Shown here in pieces: positions 17,528 to 26,083 of a stretch of DNA of 64,000 nucleotides. Under the pieces are notes generated by a model. That model was given only the letters and a program-made list of their open reading frames with translations, searched no databases and was not told where the DNA came from. Made by a program: the position numbers and the translations under genes. Position 1 is the first letter of the stretch. Each line of letters starts with the position of its first letter. The DNA comes from an uncultured Candidatus Melainabacteria bacterium (GTDB taxonomy: Bacteria > Cyanobacteriota > Vampirovibrionia > Gastranaerophilales > Gastranaerophilaceae): positions 1 to 64,000 of the forward strand of contig CAKUUY010000003.1 of assembly GCA_934693235.1 (NCBI GenBank), given 5' to 3'.

Positions 17528-18861
17528 TGCAAACTCTTAAAGAAATAGAACAGTTATCAATAAAGTTAAATGACGCATATAATTCCTCCGGTATAATCAA
17601 TGCATTGGAGGAGTTTTTGCCGTCTGTAAATATTTTTATTTATGATGGAACAACAGAGACTCTTAGAAATTTTTCAAAGAGTTGGATTTCAATTGATGAG
17701 TTTTTGGAAAAAGATAAGTCAAAGAAACTATATTCGATTTTTGAAAAATTGAAATCAGAACAATATCTGCTTGAAGATGACGAACTTTTTTATCCGTTGT
17801 TTAGAGGACAGAAGCTTATCGGAATGCTTAAATTTTCTGAAAATCTGGGTGAAAAAGCAATGGAGTTTTTGCATATTGCTTCATTTTTGATTTCTTTGAA
17901 AATCCAAAATGTTATTTTGTCTGATAGGATGCAAAAAAATATTGATTTTCATGATGCGATGAAAAATATTGCCAAAATTATTGAAACTCAATATGAAACA
18001 AGTTATATAATTCCGATAATCGGTGAAATGATAGACAAATTCGTTTCTGATCATTTGATTTATATTTTCTTGAAAAACAAATTAATTTGGCCGAATGCTT
18101 GTAATGATGAAAAAATTTTTGAACTTATAAAATGTTTAAATAATAAGTCAGAGTACATTCTTACTCCTGATAAAAAAATCGGAGTATTCCCTTTGATTAG
18201 TGAGGGAAGATTGCTTGGTTGTGTTGTTACAAAGAGTATGGAAAATGTCTTGAGTGAAAAAGAAATCGGTTATCTTGAACAACTTACCAATCAAGCTGCA
18301 ACAACAATCAGTAGAGCAAATGTTTACGCTGAAATATTGAAACATGCGACATTGGATGCATTAACAGGGTTTAATAACAGGCGCCAACTTGAAGAACGTA
18401 TAAAACAAGAAGTTTCCAGTGCCAAACGTCAGAAAAGAAATCTTTGTGCAATTATGATTGATATTGATTTTTTCAAGAGTGTAAATGATTCTTATGGGCA
18501 TGCAGCTGGAGATTTAGTTTTAAAAACTGTTTCGCGTGTAATTAAATTACAATTAAGAGATTACGATATTGCCGGAAGATATGGTGGAGAGGAATTTTCA
18601 ATAATTCTTCCTTATACAAAGTTAGCAGAAGCAAAAATGGTTGCAGAAAGACTCCGTAAAGCAGTTGAAAACACTAAAATTGATATTTCAAAAGTTAACA
18701 GCGACGTTTCTGAGAAAAATATTGGTGTTACAATAAGCCTTGGAATTGCGGAATACGTTGATGGAGATGATGAAAAAATAATTTTGCAAAAAGCAGATAA
18801 AGCGTTATACAAGGCGAAAGAGAGCGGAAGGAACAGGGTAGAAATTTATGAAAACATATAA
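17527..18861 (+). CDS. Diguanylate cyclase with N-terminal GAF-like region
   Basis: 444 residues, cytoplasmic. Residues about 130-270 resemble a GAF sensor (ISEGRLLGCVVTKSMENV, EIGYLEQLTNQAATTISRA), and residues about 278-440 are a complete GGDEF domain: LDALTGFNNRRQLE, IDIDFFKSVNDSYGH and active-site GGEEF. The product inhibition site RDYD lies five residues before GGEEF, so it should make c-di-GMP under feedback control. Its ATG shares an A with the yebC stop, and its end overlaps tsaE by 14 bases, so translation is coupled on both sides. No EAL or HD-GYP partner is in the window. Confidence 0.93.
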   Translation: MQTLKEIEQLSIKLNDAYNSSGIINALEEFLPSVNIFIYDGTTETLRNFSKSWISIDEFLEKDKSKKLYSIFEKLKSEQYLLEDDELFYPLFRGQKLIGMLKFSENLGEKAMEFLHIASFLISLKIQNVILSDRMQKNIDFHDAMKNIAKIIETQYETSYIIPIIGEMIDKFVSDHLIYIFLKNKLIWPNACNDEKIFELIKCLNNKSEYILTPDKKIGVFPLISEGRLLGCVVTKSMENVLSEKEIGYLEQLTNQAATTISRANVYAEILKHATLDALTGFNNRRQLEERIKQEVSSAKRQKRNLCAIMIDIDFFKSVNDSYGHAAGDLVLKTVSRVIKLQLRDYDIAGRYGGEEFSIILPYTKLAEAKMVAERLRKAVENTKIDISKVNSDVSEKNIGVTISLGIAEYVDGDDEKIILQKADKALYKAKESGRNRVEIYENI

Positions 18862-19309
18862 GAAAGTTTGTCATAATCTTAACGACACAAAAGAACTTGC
18901 ACAAAAGTTTGCAAAACTTATTACAAACGGGTGTTTTATAAATTTGTATGGTGAAATCGGTGCCGGAAAAACTGCTTTTGTTAAACTTGTTGCTGATGCT
19001 CTGGATGTTAAAGAAAAAGTTACAAGTCCAAGTTTTGTGATTTTAAATGAATATCATACAGGATCTATTCCAATTTATCATTTTGACCTTTATAGATTGG
19101 AAAACGAGGGAATAAAGACGATTTATGATGAATTGAGAGAATATTCTGAGGGGAAACAGGTAACTTTTGTTGAGTGGGCAGAATTTAATCAAAATGAAGC
19201 TCCGTTCAATCATGTTGAAATAAATGTAACATACAATGATGATGATTCCAGAACTTATGAATTTAAGTCTGTTGGAGAAGACGAAATAGTTGAGGATTTG
19301 CGAAAATGA
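18848..19309 (+). CDS. tsaE: tRNA threonylcarbamoyladenosine biosynthesis ATPase
   Basis: 153 residues. The P-loop LYGEIGAGKTAF lies at about 35-46, followed by VTSPSFVILNEY, HFDLYRL and FVEWAEF, all TsaE hallmarks. TsaE is the ATPase that drives the TsaB-TsaD complex, which transfers threonylcarbamoyl to A37 of ANN-decoding tRNAs. The gene overlaps the preceding GGDEF gene by 14 bases, with AAGGAA inside that gene as ribosome site, and its TGA overlaps the tsaB ATG. Confidence 0.95.
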   Translation: MKTYKKVCHNLNDTKELAQKFAKLITNGCFINLYGEIGAGKTAFVKLVADALDVKEKVTSPSFVILNEYHTGSIPIYHFDLYRLENEGIKTIYDELREYSEGKQVTFVEWAEFNQNEAPFNHVEINVTYNDDDSRTYEFKSVGEDEIVEDLRK

Positions 19310-19911
19310 TTACACTTGCGTTTGATACTTGCTTAGATAAAATGTATGTGGTTTTGAAAAAAGATGGAGAAATTCTTGCATCAAAAGTTGTTGAAAACCA
19401 AGATAATAAATACCATTCGGCTTTTTTGATTTCCACATTGCAAGAAATTATGTCATCAAATAATATTAAACCACAAGAAGTTAATTTGATAGCCGTAAAC
19501 ATTGGTCCGGGAAGTTTTACTGGGATTAGAGCCTGCGTTACGGTTGCAAGAGTTATGGCTCAACAGCTAGATTGCAAGGCTGTTGGAATTTCTTCGCTTG
19601 AGATTTTATCTGAAATCGCAGACGTAAATCCGCTTGTTGCGCTTGATGCAAGAAAAGACAGTGCATATCTTTATTATGACGGAGAAATTAAGGGTGCCGT
19701 AAAGCTTGACGAAGTTAAAGAAATTATTACAAATGGCGATTATACAATAGTAACTGACGACAAGTTGCAACCGATTTTGGGCGGTACGTCTTACCAACAA
19801 GGAAAATATCCTTTAGGTGAAATTCTTGCAGAATTAGCTGAAAAAACTTCCGCTGAAGGAAATTGGAGAAAACTTAAGCCGCTATACATTCAACCACCTC
19901 CAGGGGTATAA
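19306..19911 (+). CDS. tsaB: tRNA threonylcarbamoyladenosine biosynthesis protein TsaB
   Basis: 201 residues. ITLAFDTCLDKMYVVL is the ASKHA-fold opening and VNIGPGSFTGIRACVTVARV is the diagnostic TsaB segment. TsaB is the catalytically dead partner of TsaD. ATGA overlap with tsaE shows translational coupling, and the two proteins act in the same complex. tsaD and tsaC are not in the window. The C-terminus (QPPPGV) is shorter than in E. coli, where a dimerisation tail follows. Confidence 0.95.
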   Translation: MITLAFDTCLDKMYVVLKKDGEILASKVVENQDNKYHSAFLISTLQEIMSSNNIKPQEVNLIAVNIGPGSFTGIRACVTVARVMAQQLDCKAVGISSLEILSEIADVNPLVALDARKDSAYLYYDGEIKGAVKLDEVKEIITNGDYTIVTDDKLQPILGGTSYQQGKYPLGEILAELAEKTSAEGNWRKLKPLYIQPPPGV

Positions 19912-20273
19912 AATCAGGAGAAAGCACTTCCCTGAACCGTTTAATTGCGCAACTCAAAGTTCAAGTTTAATGTTCTAGAGCTTCCTCCTCTCTCTTTGTG
20001 AGACAAAGGGAACCGCAGAGCTGTGGCGATGCGTGTGACCCTGTCCGCCTTGTGCCGAGGTCGTGGTTGTTAGCGAACTTTAGGTAAGCTTTAGAACTGT
20101 AGGAGGGGGGTTGTAGCCATCGTGTGTGGCTGTTTGGGGAGACCTTTTTGCATAAAAAATCCCTACTGTCTGCGCATGACAGCAACAATATATATGCATT
20201 TATCAACAGTGTAATATGCTTTAATTTTTCTCAAAATGGGAATAATACTCATGAAGAACAATTAGGGCTGAGT
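19912..20273. other. Intergenic stretch with GC-richer decayed repeat
   Basis: The 362 bases between tsaB and the HNH-like gene are richer in G+C than flanking genes. They contain short inverted repeats (for example CTTTG...CAAAG near 20000) and copy A of an intergenic repeat (20088-20183). An open frame runs in from 20124 but its first 50 codons are repeat sequence and are unlikely to be translated. Confidence 0.55.
20088..20183 (+). repeat. Diverged intergenic repeat, copy A
   Basis: Matches the reverse complement of 30445-30545 over about 95 bases. Shared blocks include GTGTGGCTG, a CTTTTT...AAAAA hairpin core, and GTC(T/C)GCGCA(T/G)GACA. The hairpin has decayed in this copy. Function unknown; it looks like a small non-coding interspersed element. 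Confidence 0.6.
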
Positions 20274-21227
20274 ATGGAGAAAAAAGTTCTAAAAACAGAA
20301 AAAACGTCGTTTAAGGTTTCGGAAATTCCACTTACCCGTAAAGAATTGAAAAACCTTTTGAATTACCACATTCCTTGTTTATGTTGTGGAATGGAAATGT
20401 TGCACCCTGATATTTATAGAGGATTGATGGAGAGTAAAAATTTATCAGGCGCAGCAAAAGATGTAATTCCAATACTGGAGCCGTTTGAAAATATTATGCA
20501 TCCTGTTGAAAGGCAGGTGTTTAATATGTTTAAGTCATTGGAAGTGAAATATCCTGATAAAAATTTTAAAGATTTTTTGGTTATGAAAAAAGATGTACAT
20601 GAACTTGCACTTGTAAAAATTCAAAGTGTAATTTTTAATAAAATAAGTTTTTACAGGCGAATTTTACCTAAAAAAATGGCGCGTTCTTTAAGAAAACTCA
20701 TGATTAAGACAAATGATATAATTTTTGACCCGGAACCACATAAGCCGTTTTCTAGACGTATTTTTATTCATAAGATAAAAAGTATTACTAAAAATTTAGA
20801 TAATCAAAAATTAAAAACAGAAATTATTGATTTGGCGAGACGTTTACCTCGATCTAGTGATGAGGTTTGTGCTTTTGTAGTGAAAAATGCTCGTAAACGA
20901 CCTGAAATTATTGCTCTGAATTTAATCCATCCATCAGTCGGAACATTTGAACATTTACTGCCAAAATGTATGAAAGGAATGAATAATTCATTGAATTTTG
21001 CATTGGAATGCTCTTATTGTAACAATTCTCGTCATCATTATCCGATAGCAGATCAAATTGAAGAGAATCCTTTTATGCCTCACAATGCTCAAATTCAAGC
21101 TGAAAAATTGATTAGTCTTTATAAAAAAGGTTTGTGTAAAAAAGAGTATATTGAAAATCTTCAAAATACCTTACAGTGCTTGTCTGATAATATAATTTGT
21201 TTAGATATTAGGAAATTAGAAACGTAA
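20274..21227 (+). CDS. HNH-like zinc-finger nuclease family protein, paralogue 1
   Basis: 317 residues from the preferred ATG (an upstream in-frame ATG at 20124 would add 50 residues of repeat-derived sequence). An N-terminal CLCCG zinc pair (about residues 35-39) and a C-terminal FEHLLPKC...ECSYCNN block form a split HNH/zinc fold: His of EHLLP is the candidate general base and Cys-x2-Cys the structural zinc. The long middle is basic and helical. It is related along its length to the next gene. Function is unproven; HNH folds usually cut DNA or RNA. Its N-terminal SFKVSE aligns with SFSGGI of the paralogue. Confidence 0.7.
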   Translation: MEKKVLKTEKTSFKVSEIPLTRKELKNLLNYHIPCLCCGMEMLHPDIYRGLMESKNLSGAAKDVIPILEPFENIMHPVERQVFNMFKSLEVKYPDKNFKDFLVMKKDVHELALVKIQSVIFNKISFYRRILPKKMARSLRKLMIKTNDIIFDPEPHKPFSRRIFIHKIKSITKNLDNQKLKTEIIDLARRLPRSSDEVCAFVVKNARKRPEIIALNLIHPSVGTFEHLLPKCMKGMNNSLNFALECSYCNNSRHHYPIADQIEENPFMPHNAQIQAEKLISLYKKGLCKKEYIENLQNTLQCLSDNIICLDIRKLET

Positions 21228-21260
21228 CAGATAGTTAACAAATTAGCAAAATTTTTTGTT

Positions 21261-21279
21261 TAGGTGTATTTTACACCTA
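21261..21279 (+). promoter_or_regulatory. Start-site hairpin of HNH-like paralogue 2
   Basis: An 8-bp perfect inverted repeat, TAGGTGTA (21261-21268) and TACACCTA (21272-21279) with a 3-base loop, holds the putative Shine-Dalgarno AGGTG and ends on the A of the ATG at 21279. It could hide the ribosome site and control translation. Confidence 0.5.
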
Positions 21280-22715
21280 TGAGGATTTTGCCTGTATATT
21301 TAGGAATAAATGATTCGAAAAGTAGTGTAAGTTATCGTAAATCTGTGCCTATCAGCTATTCTCCGCTTCACAAGGAAAGAGAATTAAGGTATGATGTTGT
21401 AAGTTTTAGTGGAGGAATTACAACCCCCAACGGATTGAAAGAACTTGCTAAAAATGGACATTTGAGATGTATTTGGTGTGGCGGGTCTATGTTTCACTCA
21501 AGTGAATTGGAGAAAGCAATATTTGCATCTAAAAAATATACAAAAGATAGCTCTGACTTTATAATTTATATGGAACGATATAAAAAATATTTTTCGCCTG
21601 AAGTAAACAAATTATTAAAGCAAATATCCGGCTATAGTGTAATTTATCCAAAACAAAGCCTTTCTTCAATAATGCATAAAATGCTTCCAGACGCTGAAAA
21701 TAAATTGGTGCAAAAACAACAATTTATTTTTCATAAATTGAATATACTTAAAAAACAATTGCCTCCGGAAGCACAAAAAGAATTTGATATTCTGTTAGAA
21801 AATAGTAAAAAAAGAATATTAAAAATTCCGTATACAAGTGAATATAGTGCAAAAGAATTTTATTATCAATTGGCTAGTTTAACCAAAAATACTGATAGCA
21901 AAAAGTTGCGTAAATTGCCTATAATTGCCAATTATTTAAATCATCCGATATTCAAAGAAGAGCCGAGCCCGGCACCTTTAAAGTTTTTAGATAAGTTTTA
22001 TAAAAATGTGGGAATTGAGCCACATTCAAAATCTCACTTGATATCTTCAAACGATGTTGAGTGGAGGACGAAACTTAAAGTGCAAGTGATTAATAAAATA
22101 GAAGAAGTTGCACAGGGTGCAAATAGAGCAGATATTGTCAGGTTGTGCAAATTGACGAGAAACAAAGCATTAGGAAAGCCGACAGTTGTTCCATTTAGTA
22201 ACAAGGCGTTCGTTTATAAGATGAATGAAATTATTGGAAATGTGCAAGACAAAGAATTGATTAAGCGATTTAATGCTGTTGCATCAACATTACCGACGTC
22301 TGTAGATAATATGAATGCATTTATTGTAAAGTATAAAAATTCGACTGAAGATGTTGTGATAGAAAAATTGCTTTCAATGTTTTTGGTCACAACAGAGCAC
22401 ATTGTCCCAATCTTACGAAAAACAAGTGTTGGTGAATTAAAACAAAGCTTAAAGACAAGAAAAGGTAAAAATGTTATAGGAAATTGGTCTTTGGCTCATT
22501 ATTGCTGTAACAATTTACATGGTAGTAAAAATATAAAAGGTGAAAATTTTCCGTTTAGTAAAGAAGCAGGGGTAAGGTACTTTCAAACATTGATAAAAGA
22601 TGCTAATGACGGTCGTTTATCCGGTAGCACTGTTATTCAGATGGCAAAGAATTATTTTAAAGAGACTGGTATCAAAATAGATTTGAAAGGTTTAAAATAT
22701 ACTCCTGAATATTAA
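21279..22715 (+). CDS. HNH-like zinc-finger nuclease family protein, paralogue 2
   Basis: 478 residues from ATG 21279 (a GTG 15 bases upstream is in the hairpin). The polar N-terminus holds FSG at 43-45, then CIWCG (about 60-64). The C-terminal block TTEHIVP...NWSLAHYCCNN mirrors the FEHLLP...ECSYCNN of the preceding gene, but the second Cys pair is CC rather than CxxC, so zinc binding may be impaired. The segment PFSNKAFVYKMNEIIGNVQD aligns with PFSRRIFIHKIKSITKNLDN of paralogue 1, showing tandem duplication. A unique middle of about 150 residues separates the two zinc parts. Function unknown. Confidence 0.7.
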   Translation: MRILPVYLGINDSKSSVSYRKSVPISYSPLHKERELRYDVVSFSGGITTPNGLKELAKNGHLRCIWCGGSMFHSSELEKAIFASKKYTKDSSDFIIYMERYKKYFSPEVNKLLKQISGYSVIYPKQSLSSIMHKMLPDAENKLVQKQQFIFHKLNILKKQLPPEAQKEFDILLENSKKRILKIPYTSEYSAKEFYYQLASLTKNTDSKKLRKLPIIANYLNHPIFKEEPSPAPLKFLDKFYKNVGIEPHSKSHLISSNDVEWRTKLKVQVINKIEEVAQGANRADIVRLCKLTRNKALGKPTVVPFSNKAFVYKMNEIIGNVQDKELIKRFNAVASTLPTSVDNMNAFIVKYKNSTEDVVIEKLLSMFLVTTEHIVPILRKTSVGELKQSLKTRKGKNVIGNWSLAHYCCNNLHGSKNIKGENFPFSKEAGVRYFQTLIKDANDGRLSGSTVIQMAKNYFKETGIKIDLKGLKYTPEY

Positions 22716-22766
22716 CAAATGTAAAAATATCTGTTAAAAGATTAAATTTTTTATCATAAGTTGCCG

Positions 22767-22786
22767 ATTAAGTAAATGTACTTAAT
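22767..22786 (+). promoter_or_regulatory. Perfect inverted repeat upstream of small unknown gene
   Basis: ATTAAGTA (22767-22774) and TACTTAAT (22779-22786) with a 4-base loop sit directly before the GAGGG ribosome site. It may be an operator or an RNA hairpin. Confidence 0.45.
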
Positions 22787-22801
22787 TGAGGGATAATTAA
22801 A

Positions 22802-23098
22802 ATGTCAGATACAGGTGCTTCATTTAACAGACCATATAAACCATTCGGGATGAATGTAAAAGTTCCTGAAATTGGAGAAAAAACATTAAAACTAGCAGGC
22901 GGGACTTTGGAAAATATTGTCAAAAGTCCAACTGAGCCGTTGTTTAAGTTTTTGGAAGAAAATGAAGAAGTTTTTACAGGTGATATAACCTATAAAATCA
23001 ATAAAATGACAGCAGAAAGCTTTACAATCGGATCTGCTATGCGAATGGAAGATGAAAAAATGAATGGTTTGCCATCAACATTTGATATGCATTTTTAG
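22802..23098 (+). CDS. Small protein of unknown function (98 aa)
   Basis: 98 residues, soluble, no signal or membrane segment. GAGGG about 9 bases before the ATG supports the start. The N-terminus is Pro/Phe-rich (SFNRPYKPFGMNVKVPEIG), the middle acidic, and the protein ends FDMHF. No family is recognised. It stands alone between the HNH-like pair and a secreted protease gene. Confidence 0.65.
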   Translation: MSDTGASFNRPYKPFGMNVKVPEIGEKTLKLAGGTLENIVKSPTEPLFKFLEENEEVFTGDITYKINKMTAESFTIGSAMRMEDEKMNGLPSTFDMHF

Positions 23099-23142
23099 TT
23101 TGTTAATTTTAATGGTTGGTTAGGTGTAAATAAGGAGAATTT

Positions 23143-23682
23143 ATGTTTGGAAAATTAATTATAAGATTTTTCTGTGCGGTATTGATTTGTATATTAATTA
23201 TGCCTGAGGCATTTGCTGCAAGGTGGAGAAATACAAATCTTTCGGTGTGTATTGTTGGAAATAATCCCCGTAATTCGCTAATGAAACAGGCATTTAGTGA
23301 ATGGCAGACAAAGACGAATGGCGCTGTTAAATTTTTTTATACGAATAATAGAAATAATGCTAATATTATTGTTACATTTGTGCAAAAACTAAACTACAAT
23401 CAAGTCGGGAGTAATAAAGTCGGGGTTACTTATAGTCGCTATAGAGGTGATTCTATAGTTTTTGCTCATATTCAAATGGCAGCGCAAGGCCAAAATTTTA
23501 ACAAAGTTTTGCCAGAAACAGATGTATACGCGACGATGCTTCATGAAATAGGACACGCGCTTGGGTTAGATCATAGTCCTGATAGAAATAGTATAATGTA
23601 TTACATCACAACTGGGCATTCTGAACTTTCTGAAGTAGATATCAAAAATTTAAAAACTTTGTATGGTGTGGTTGAAGAATAG
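23143..23682 (+). CDS. Secreted matrixin-like (M10) zinc metalloprotease
   Basis: 179 residues. A signal peptide (hydrophobic core, cleavage near AFA-ARW) leads to a minimal catalytic domain. HEIGHALGLDH at about 134-144 is the metzincin zinc motif with three His ligands and catalytic Glu; SIMYY about 8 residues later is the Met-turn. There is no propeptide or hemopexin domain, so it is a compact bacterial matrixin. Substrate is unknown; export to periplasm or outside is expected. AAGGAG precedes the ATG. Confidence 0.9.
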   Translation: MFGKLIIRFFCAVLICILIMPEAFAARWRNTNLSVCIVGNNPRNSLMKQAFSEWQTKTNGAVKFFYTNNRNNANIIVTFVQKLNYNQVGSNKVGVTYSRYRGDSIVFAHIQMAAQGQNFNKVLPETDVYATMLHEIGHALGLDHSPDRNSIMYYITTGHSELSEVDIKNLKTLYGVVEE

Positions 23683-23825
23683 TAAAAATTTAGAAATCTG
23701 AAAAGTAATAATTTTTTATATTTAGCTCAAAATATTCTTGTTTGCGGTATAATTTATACGAACATTAGAAGTGTATAACTTATTAAACGCACTGGATGTG
23801 CGAGAAAGATGAAAGGTAATTTTTT

Positions 23826-25967
23826 ATGGTACCGGAAACAAAAAAATTTGAGCTTGAAATCGGTGGTAAAACAGTTACTGTTGAAACCGGGAAATATGCT
23901 CAATCTGCAAATGGTTCTGTTACAGTAAGATGTGGCGACACAATGTTGTTTGTACATTGCTGCGTTTCTAAAGAACCTAGAGTGGGAATTGATTTTTTCC
24001 CTCTATTAATTGATTACGAAGAAAGAATGTCCTCAATCGGTCGTATCCCAGGAGGTTACAATCGTTCAGAGGGTAAAGCAGGTGATAAGGCAATTCTTGT
24101 TTCAAGACTTATTGACCGTCCTATCAGACCGCTTTTCCCTAAAGGATACAGAAATGATATACAAATTGTAGCTCAATTATTCAGCTATGATCAACAAAAT
24201 CAGCCAGATACATTGGCAATGTTGGGAGCTTCTTGTGCTTTGATGTTGTCAGGAGCGCCTTTTGAAGGGCCTATAGGAGCTGTTAGAGTTGCAAAAGATG
24301 AAAATGGTAACTTAATTGCTAACCCTACACACCAACAAGCTGACAAATCAGACCTTGATATCGTTGTAGCAGGTACTCACGATTCAGTTATTATGGTTGA
24401 AGCAGGTTGTAAATTCGTTACAGAAGACGATATTATGAACGCTGTTGAATTTGCACAAGTTGAAATTAAAAAACAATGTGAAGCTCAAGTAGCTTTTGCA
24501 AAAGAATGTGGTGTTGAAAAAGAAGAATTCGTAAACCCTTACGATACAACTGAAATCAAAAAAATCATTGAAGAAACTGCTCACGATATGATTTTTGATG
24601 CTTATCATCACTTTGACAGAGCTTACAGACAAGAAAAACTTGAAGAAGCTAAAAAACTTGTTAAAGAAAAAATTGATGCTTTGCCTGATGATGATTATAG
24701 CAAAAAAATTATGGAAGAAACAGGTATCGACTTTGTTGCAGAAGAATTCAAAAATGCTGAAAAACATATTATGCGTGCAATGATTTTGGATGAAGGCGTT
24801 AGAGCTGATGGCAGAAAACCGACTGAAGTTCGTCCTATCTGGTGCGAAGTTGGTGTATTACCAAGAGCTCATGGTTCTGCAGTATTTACAAGAGGTCAAA
24901 CTCAGGTATTGTCAGTTGCAACATTGGCAGGGCCTGGCATGAAACAAGAGTTAGATGGTGTTGATCCTCAAACTGAAAAAACTTATATGCATAAATATAT
25001 CTTCCCAGGATTTTCAGTTGGTGAAGTTAAACCTCTTAGAGGACCTGGTAGACGTGAAGTCGGTCACGGAAACTTGGCAGAACGTGCAAATGTTCCGGCT
25101 CTTCCATCTCAAGACGAATTCGGTTATACAATTCGTGTAACTTCAGATGTATTAGAGTCAAACGGTTCTACATCAATGGCATCGACTTGCGGTTCTTCAA
25201 TGGCTTTGATGAATGCTGGTGTTCCTGTAAAATGCATGATTGGTGGAGTTGCAATGGGTATGATTACAGAACCTGGGAAAGAACCTGTTGTATTGACTGA
25301 TATTCAAGGTATTGAAGATTTTCTTGGCGATATGGATTTTAAAGTTACCGGTAATGACACTGGTATCACAGCTCTTCAAATGGATATGAAGGCCAAAGGT
25401 ATTGCAAATGATACATTACGTCGTGCTTTAGCACAAGCTAAAGAGGGTAGATTACACATCTTGGGTAAAATGAGAGAAGTAATTTCTGCTCCGGCAGATC
25501 ATTTGTCTCCATTTGCACCAAGCATTTCTACAATGACAATTCCGACTGAAGATATCGGAACAGTAATCGGACCTGGTGGTAAACAAATTAGAGCTATCAT
25601 TGATGCTTCAGGTGCAGAAATTGATATCCAAGATTCAGGTGTAGTAACAATTACATCTAATGACCAGGAAGGCGCAGAAATCGCGAAGAGAATGATTAAG
25701 GAATTAACATTTAAACCAGAGCCGGGAATGGTTGTGAAGGGTAAGGTTGTTAGAATTATTCCTATCGGGGCTTTTGTAGAACTTGCTCCTGGAAAGGATG
25801 GAATGGTTCACATTTCTCAAGTTTGCAATGAGAGAATTGAAACAATTGAACCTCATCTTCAAGTAGGTCAGGAAGTTGTTGTTAAGGTTATCAAAATTGA
25901 TGATAAAGGTAGAGTTAACCTAACAATCAAGGGTGTTTCTGAAGAAGAAAAAGCTCAATTCAACTAG
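23826..25967 (+). CDS. pnp: Polyribonucleotide nucleotidyltransferase (PNPase)
   Basis: 713 residues, full length. Two RNase PH domains are separated by a helical domain (about 215-305), then a KH domain (IGTVIGPGGKQIRAI, about 577-591) and a C-terminal S1 domain (VVKGKVVRIIPIGAFVELAPG). It degrades RNA phosphorolytically from the 3' end. The usual FFRREGK loop of the first PH domain reads YNRSEGK. A TATAAT box near 23750 gives a leader of about 65 bases; AAAGG lies upstream of the ATG. PNPase leaders are often autoregulated but no specific structure was identified here. Confidence 0.97.
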   Translation: MVPETKKFELEIGGKTVTVETGKYAQSANGSVTVRCGDTMLFVHCCVSKEPRVGIDFFPLLIDYEERMSSIGRIPGGYNRSEGKAGDKAILVSRLIDRPIRPLFPKGYRNDIQIVAQLFSYDQQNQPDTLAMLGASCALMLSGAPFEGPIGAVRVAKDENGNLIANPTHQQADKSDLDIVVAGTHDSVIMVEAGCKFVTEDDIMNAVEFAQVEIKKQCEAQVAFAKECGVEKEEFVNPYDTTEIKKIIEETAHDMIFDAYHHFDRAYRQEKLEEAKKLVKEKIDALPDDDYSKKIMEETGIDFVAEEFKNAEKHIMRAMILDEGVRADGRKPTEVRPIWCEVGVLPRAHGSAVFTRGQTQVLSVATLAGPGMKQELDGVDPQTEKTYMHKYIFPGFSVGEVKPLRGPGRREVGHGNLAERANVPALPSQDEFGYTIRVTSDVLESNGSTSMASTCGSSMALMNAGVPVKCMIGGVAMGMITEPGKEPVVLTDIQGIEDFLGDMDFKVTGNDTGITALQMDMKAKGIANDTLRRALAQAKEGRLHILGKMREVISAPADHLSPFAPSISTMTIPTEDIGTVIGPGGKQIRAIIDASGAEIDIQDSGVVTITSNDQEGAEIAKRMIKELTFKPEPGMVVKGKVVRIIPIGAFVELAPGKDGMVHISQVCNERIETIEPHLQVGQEVVVKVIKIDDKGRVNLTIKGVSEEEKAQFN

Positions 25968-25991
25968 AATTTGATGAAAATCAATAAAAAC

Positions 25992-26028
25992 AAAAAGCAT
26001 CTGTCGATTTTGGCAGGTGCTTTTTTAT
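25992..26028 (+). terminator. Terminator of pnp
   Basis: AAAAAGCATCTGTC (25992-26005) pairs with GGCAGGTGCTTTTT (with G-T wobbles) and is followed by a T run. Confidence 0.85.
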
Positions 26029-26083
26029 TAATTAACAAAAAATATTTTTTGTGTTAAGCTGAAGTCAATTGGAGGAAGAGAAA

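Noticed and set aside
20124..20273. Upstream extension of HNH-like paralogue 1 from ATG 20124
   Set aside because: The first 50 codons come from the repeat copy A; the start at 20274 begins the conserved part.
24384..24767. 127-codon minus-strand frame inside pnp
   Set aside because: Phe-rich shadow of AAA/GAA-rich codons in pnp.
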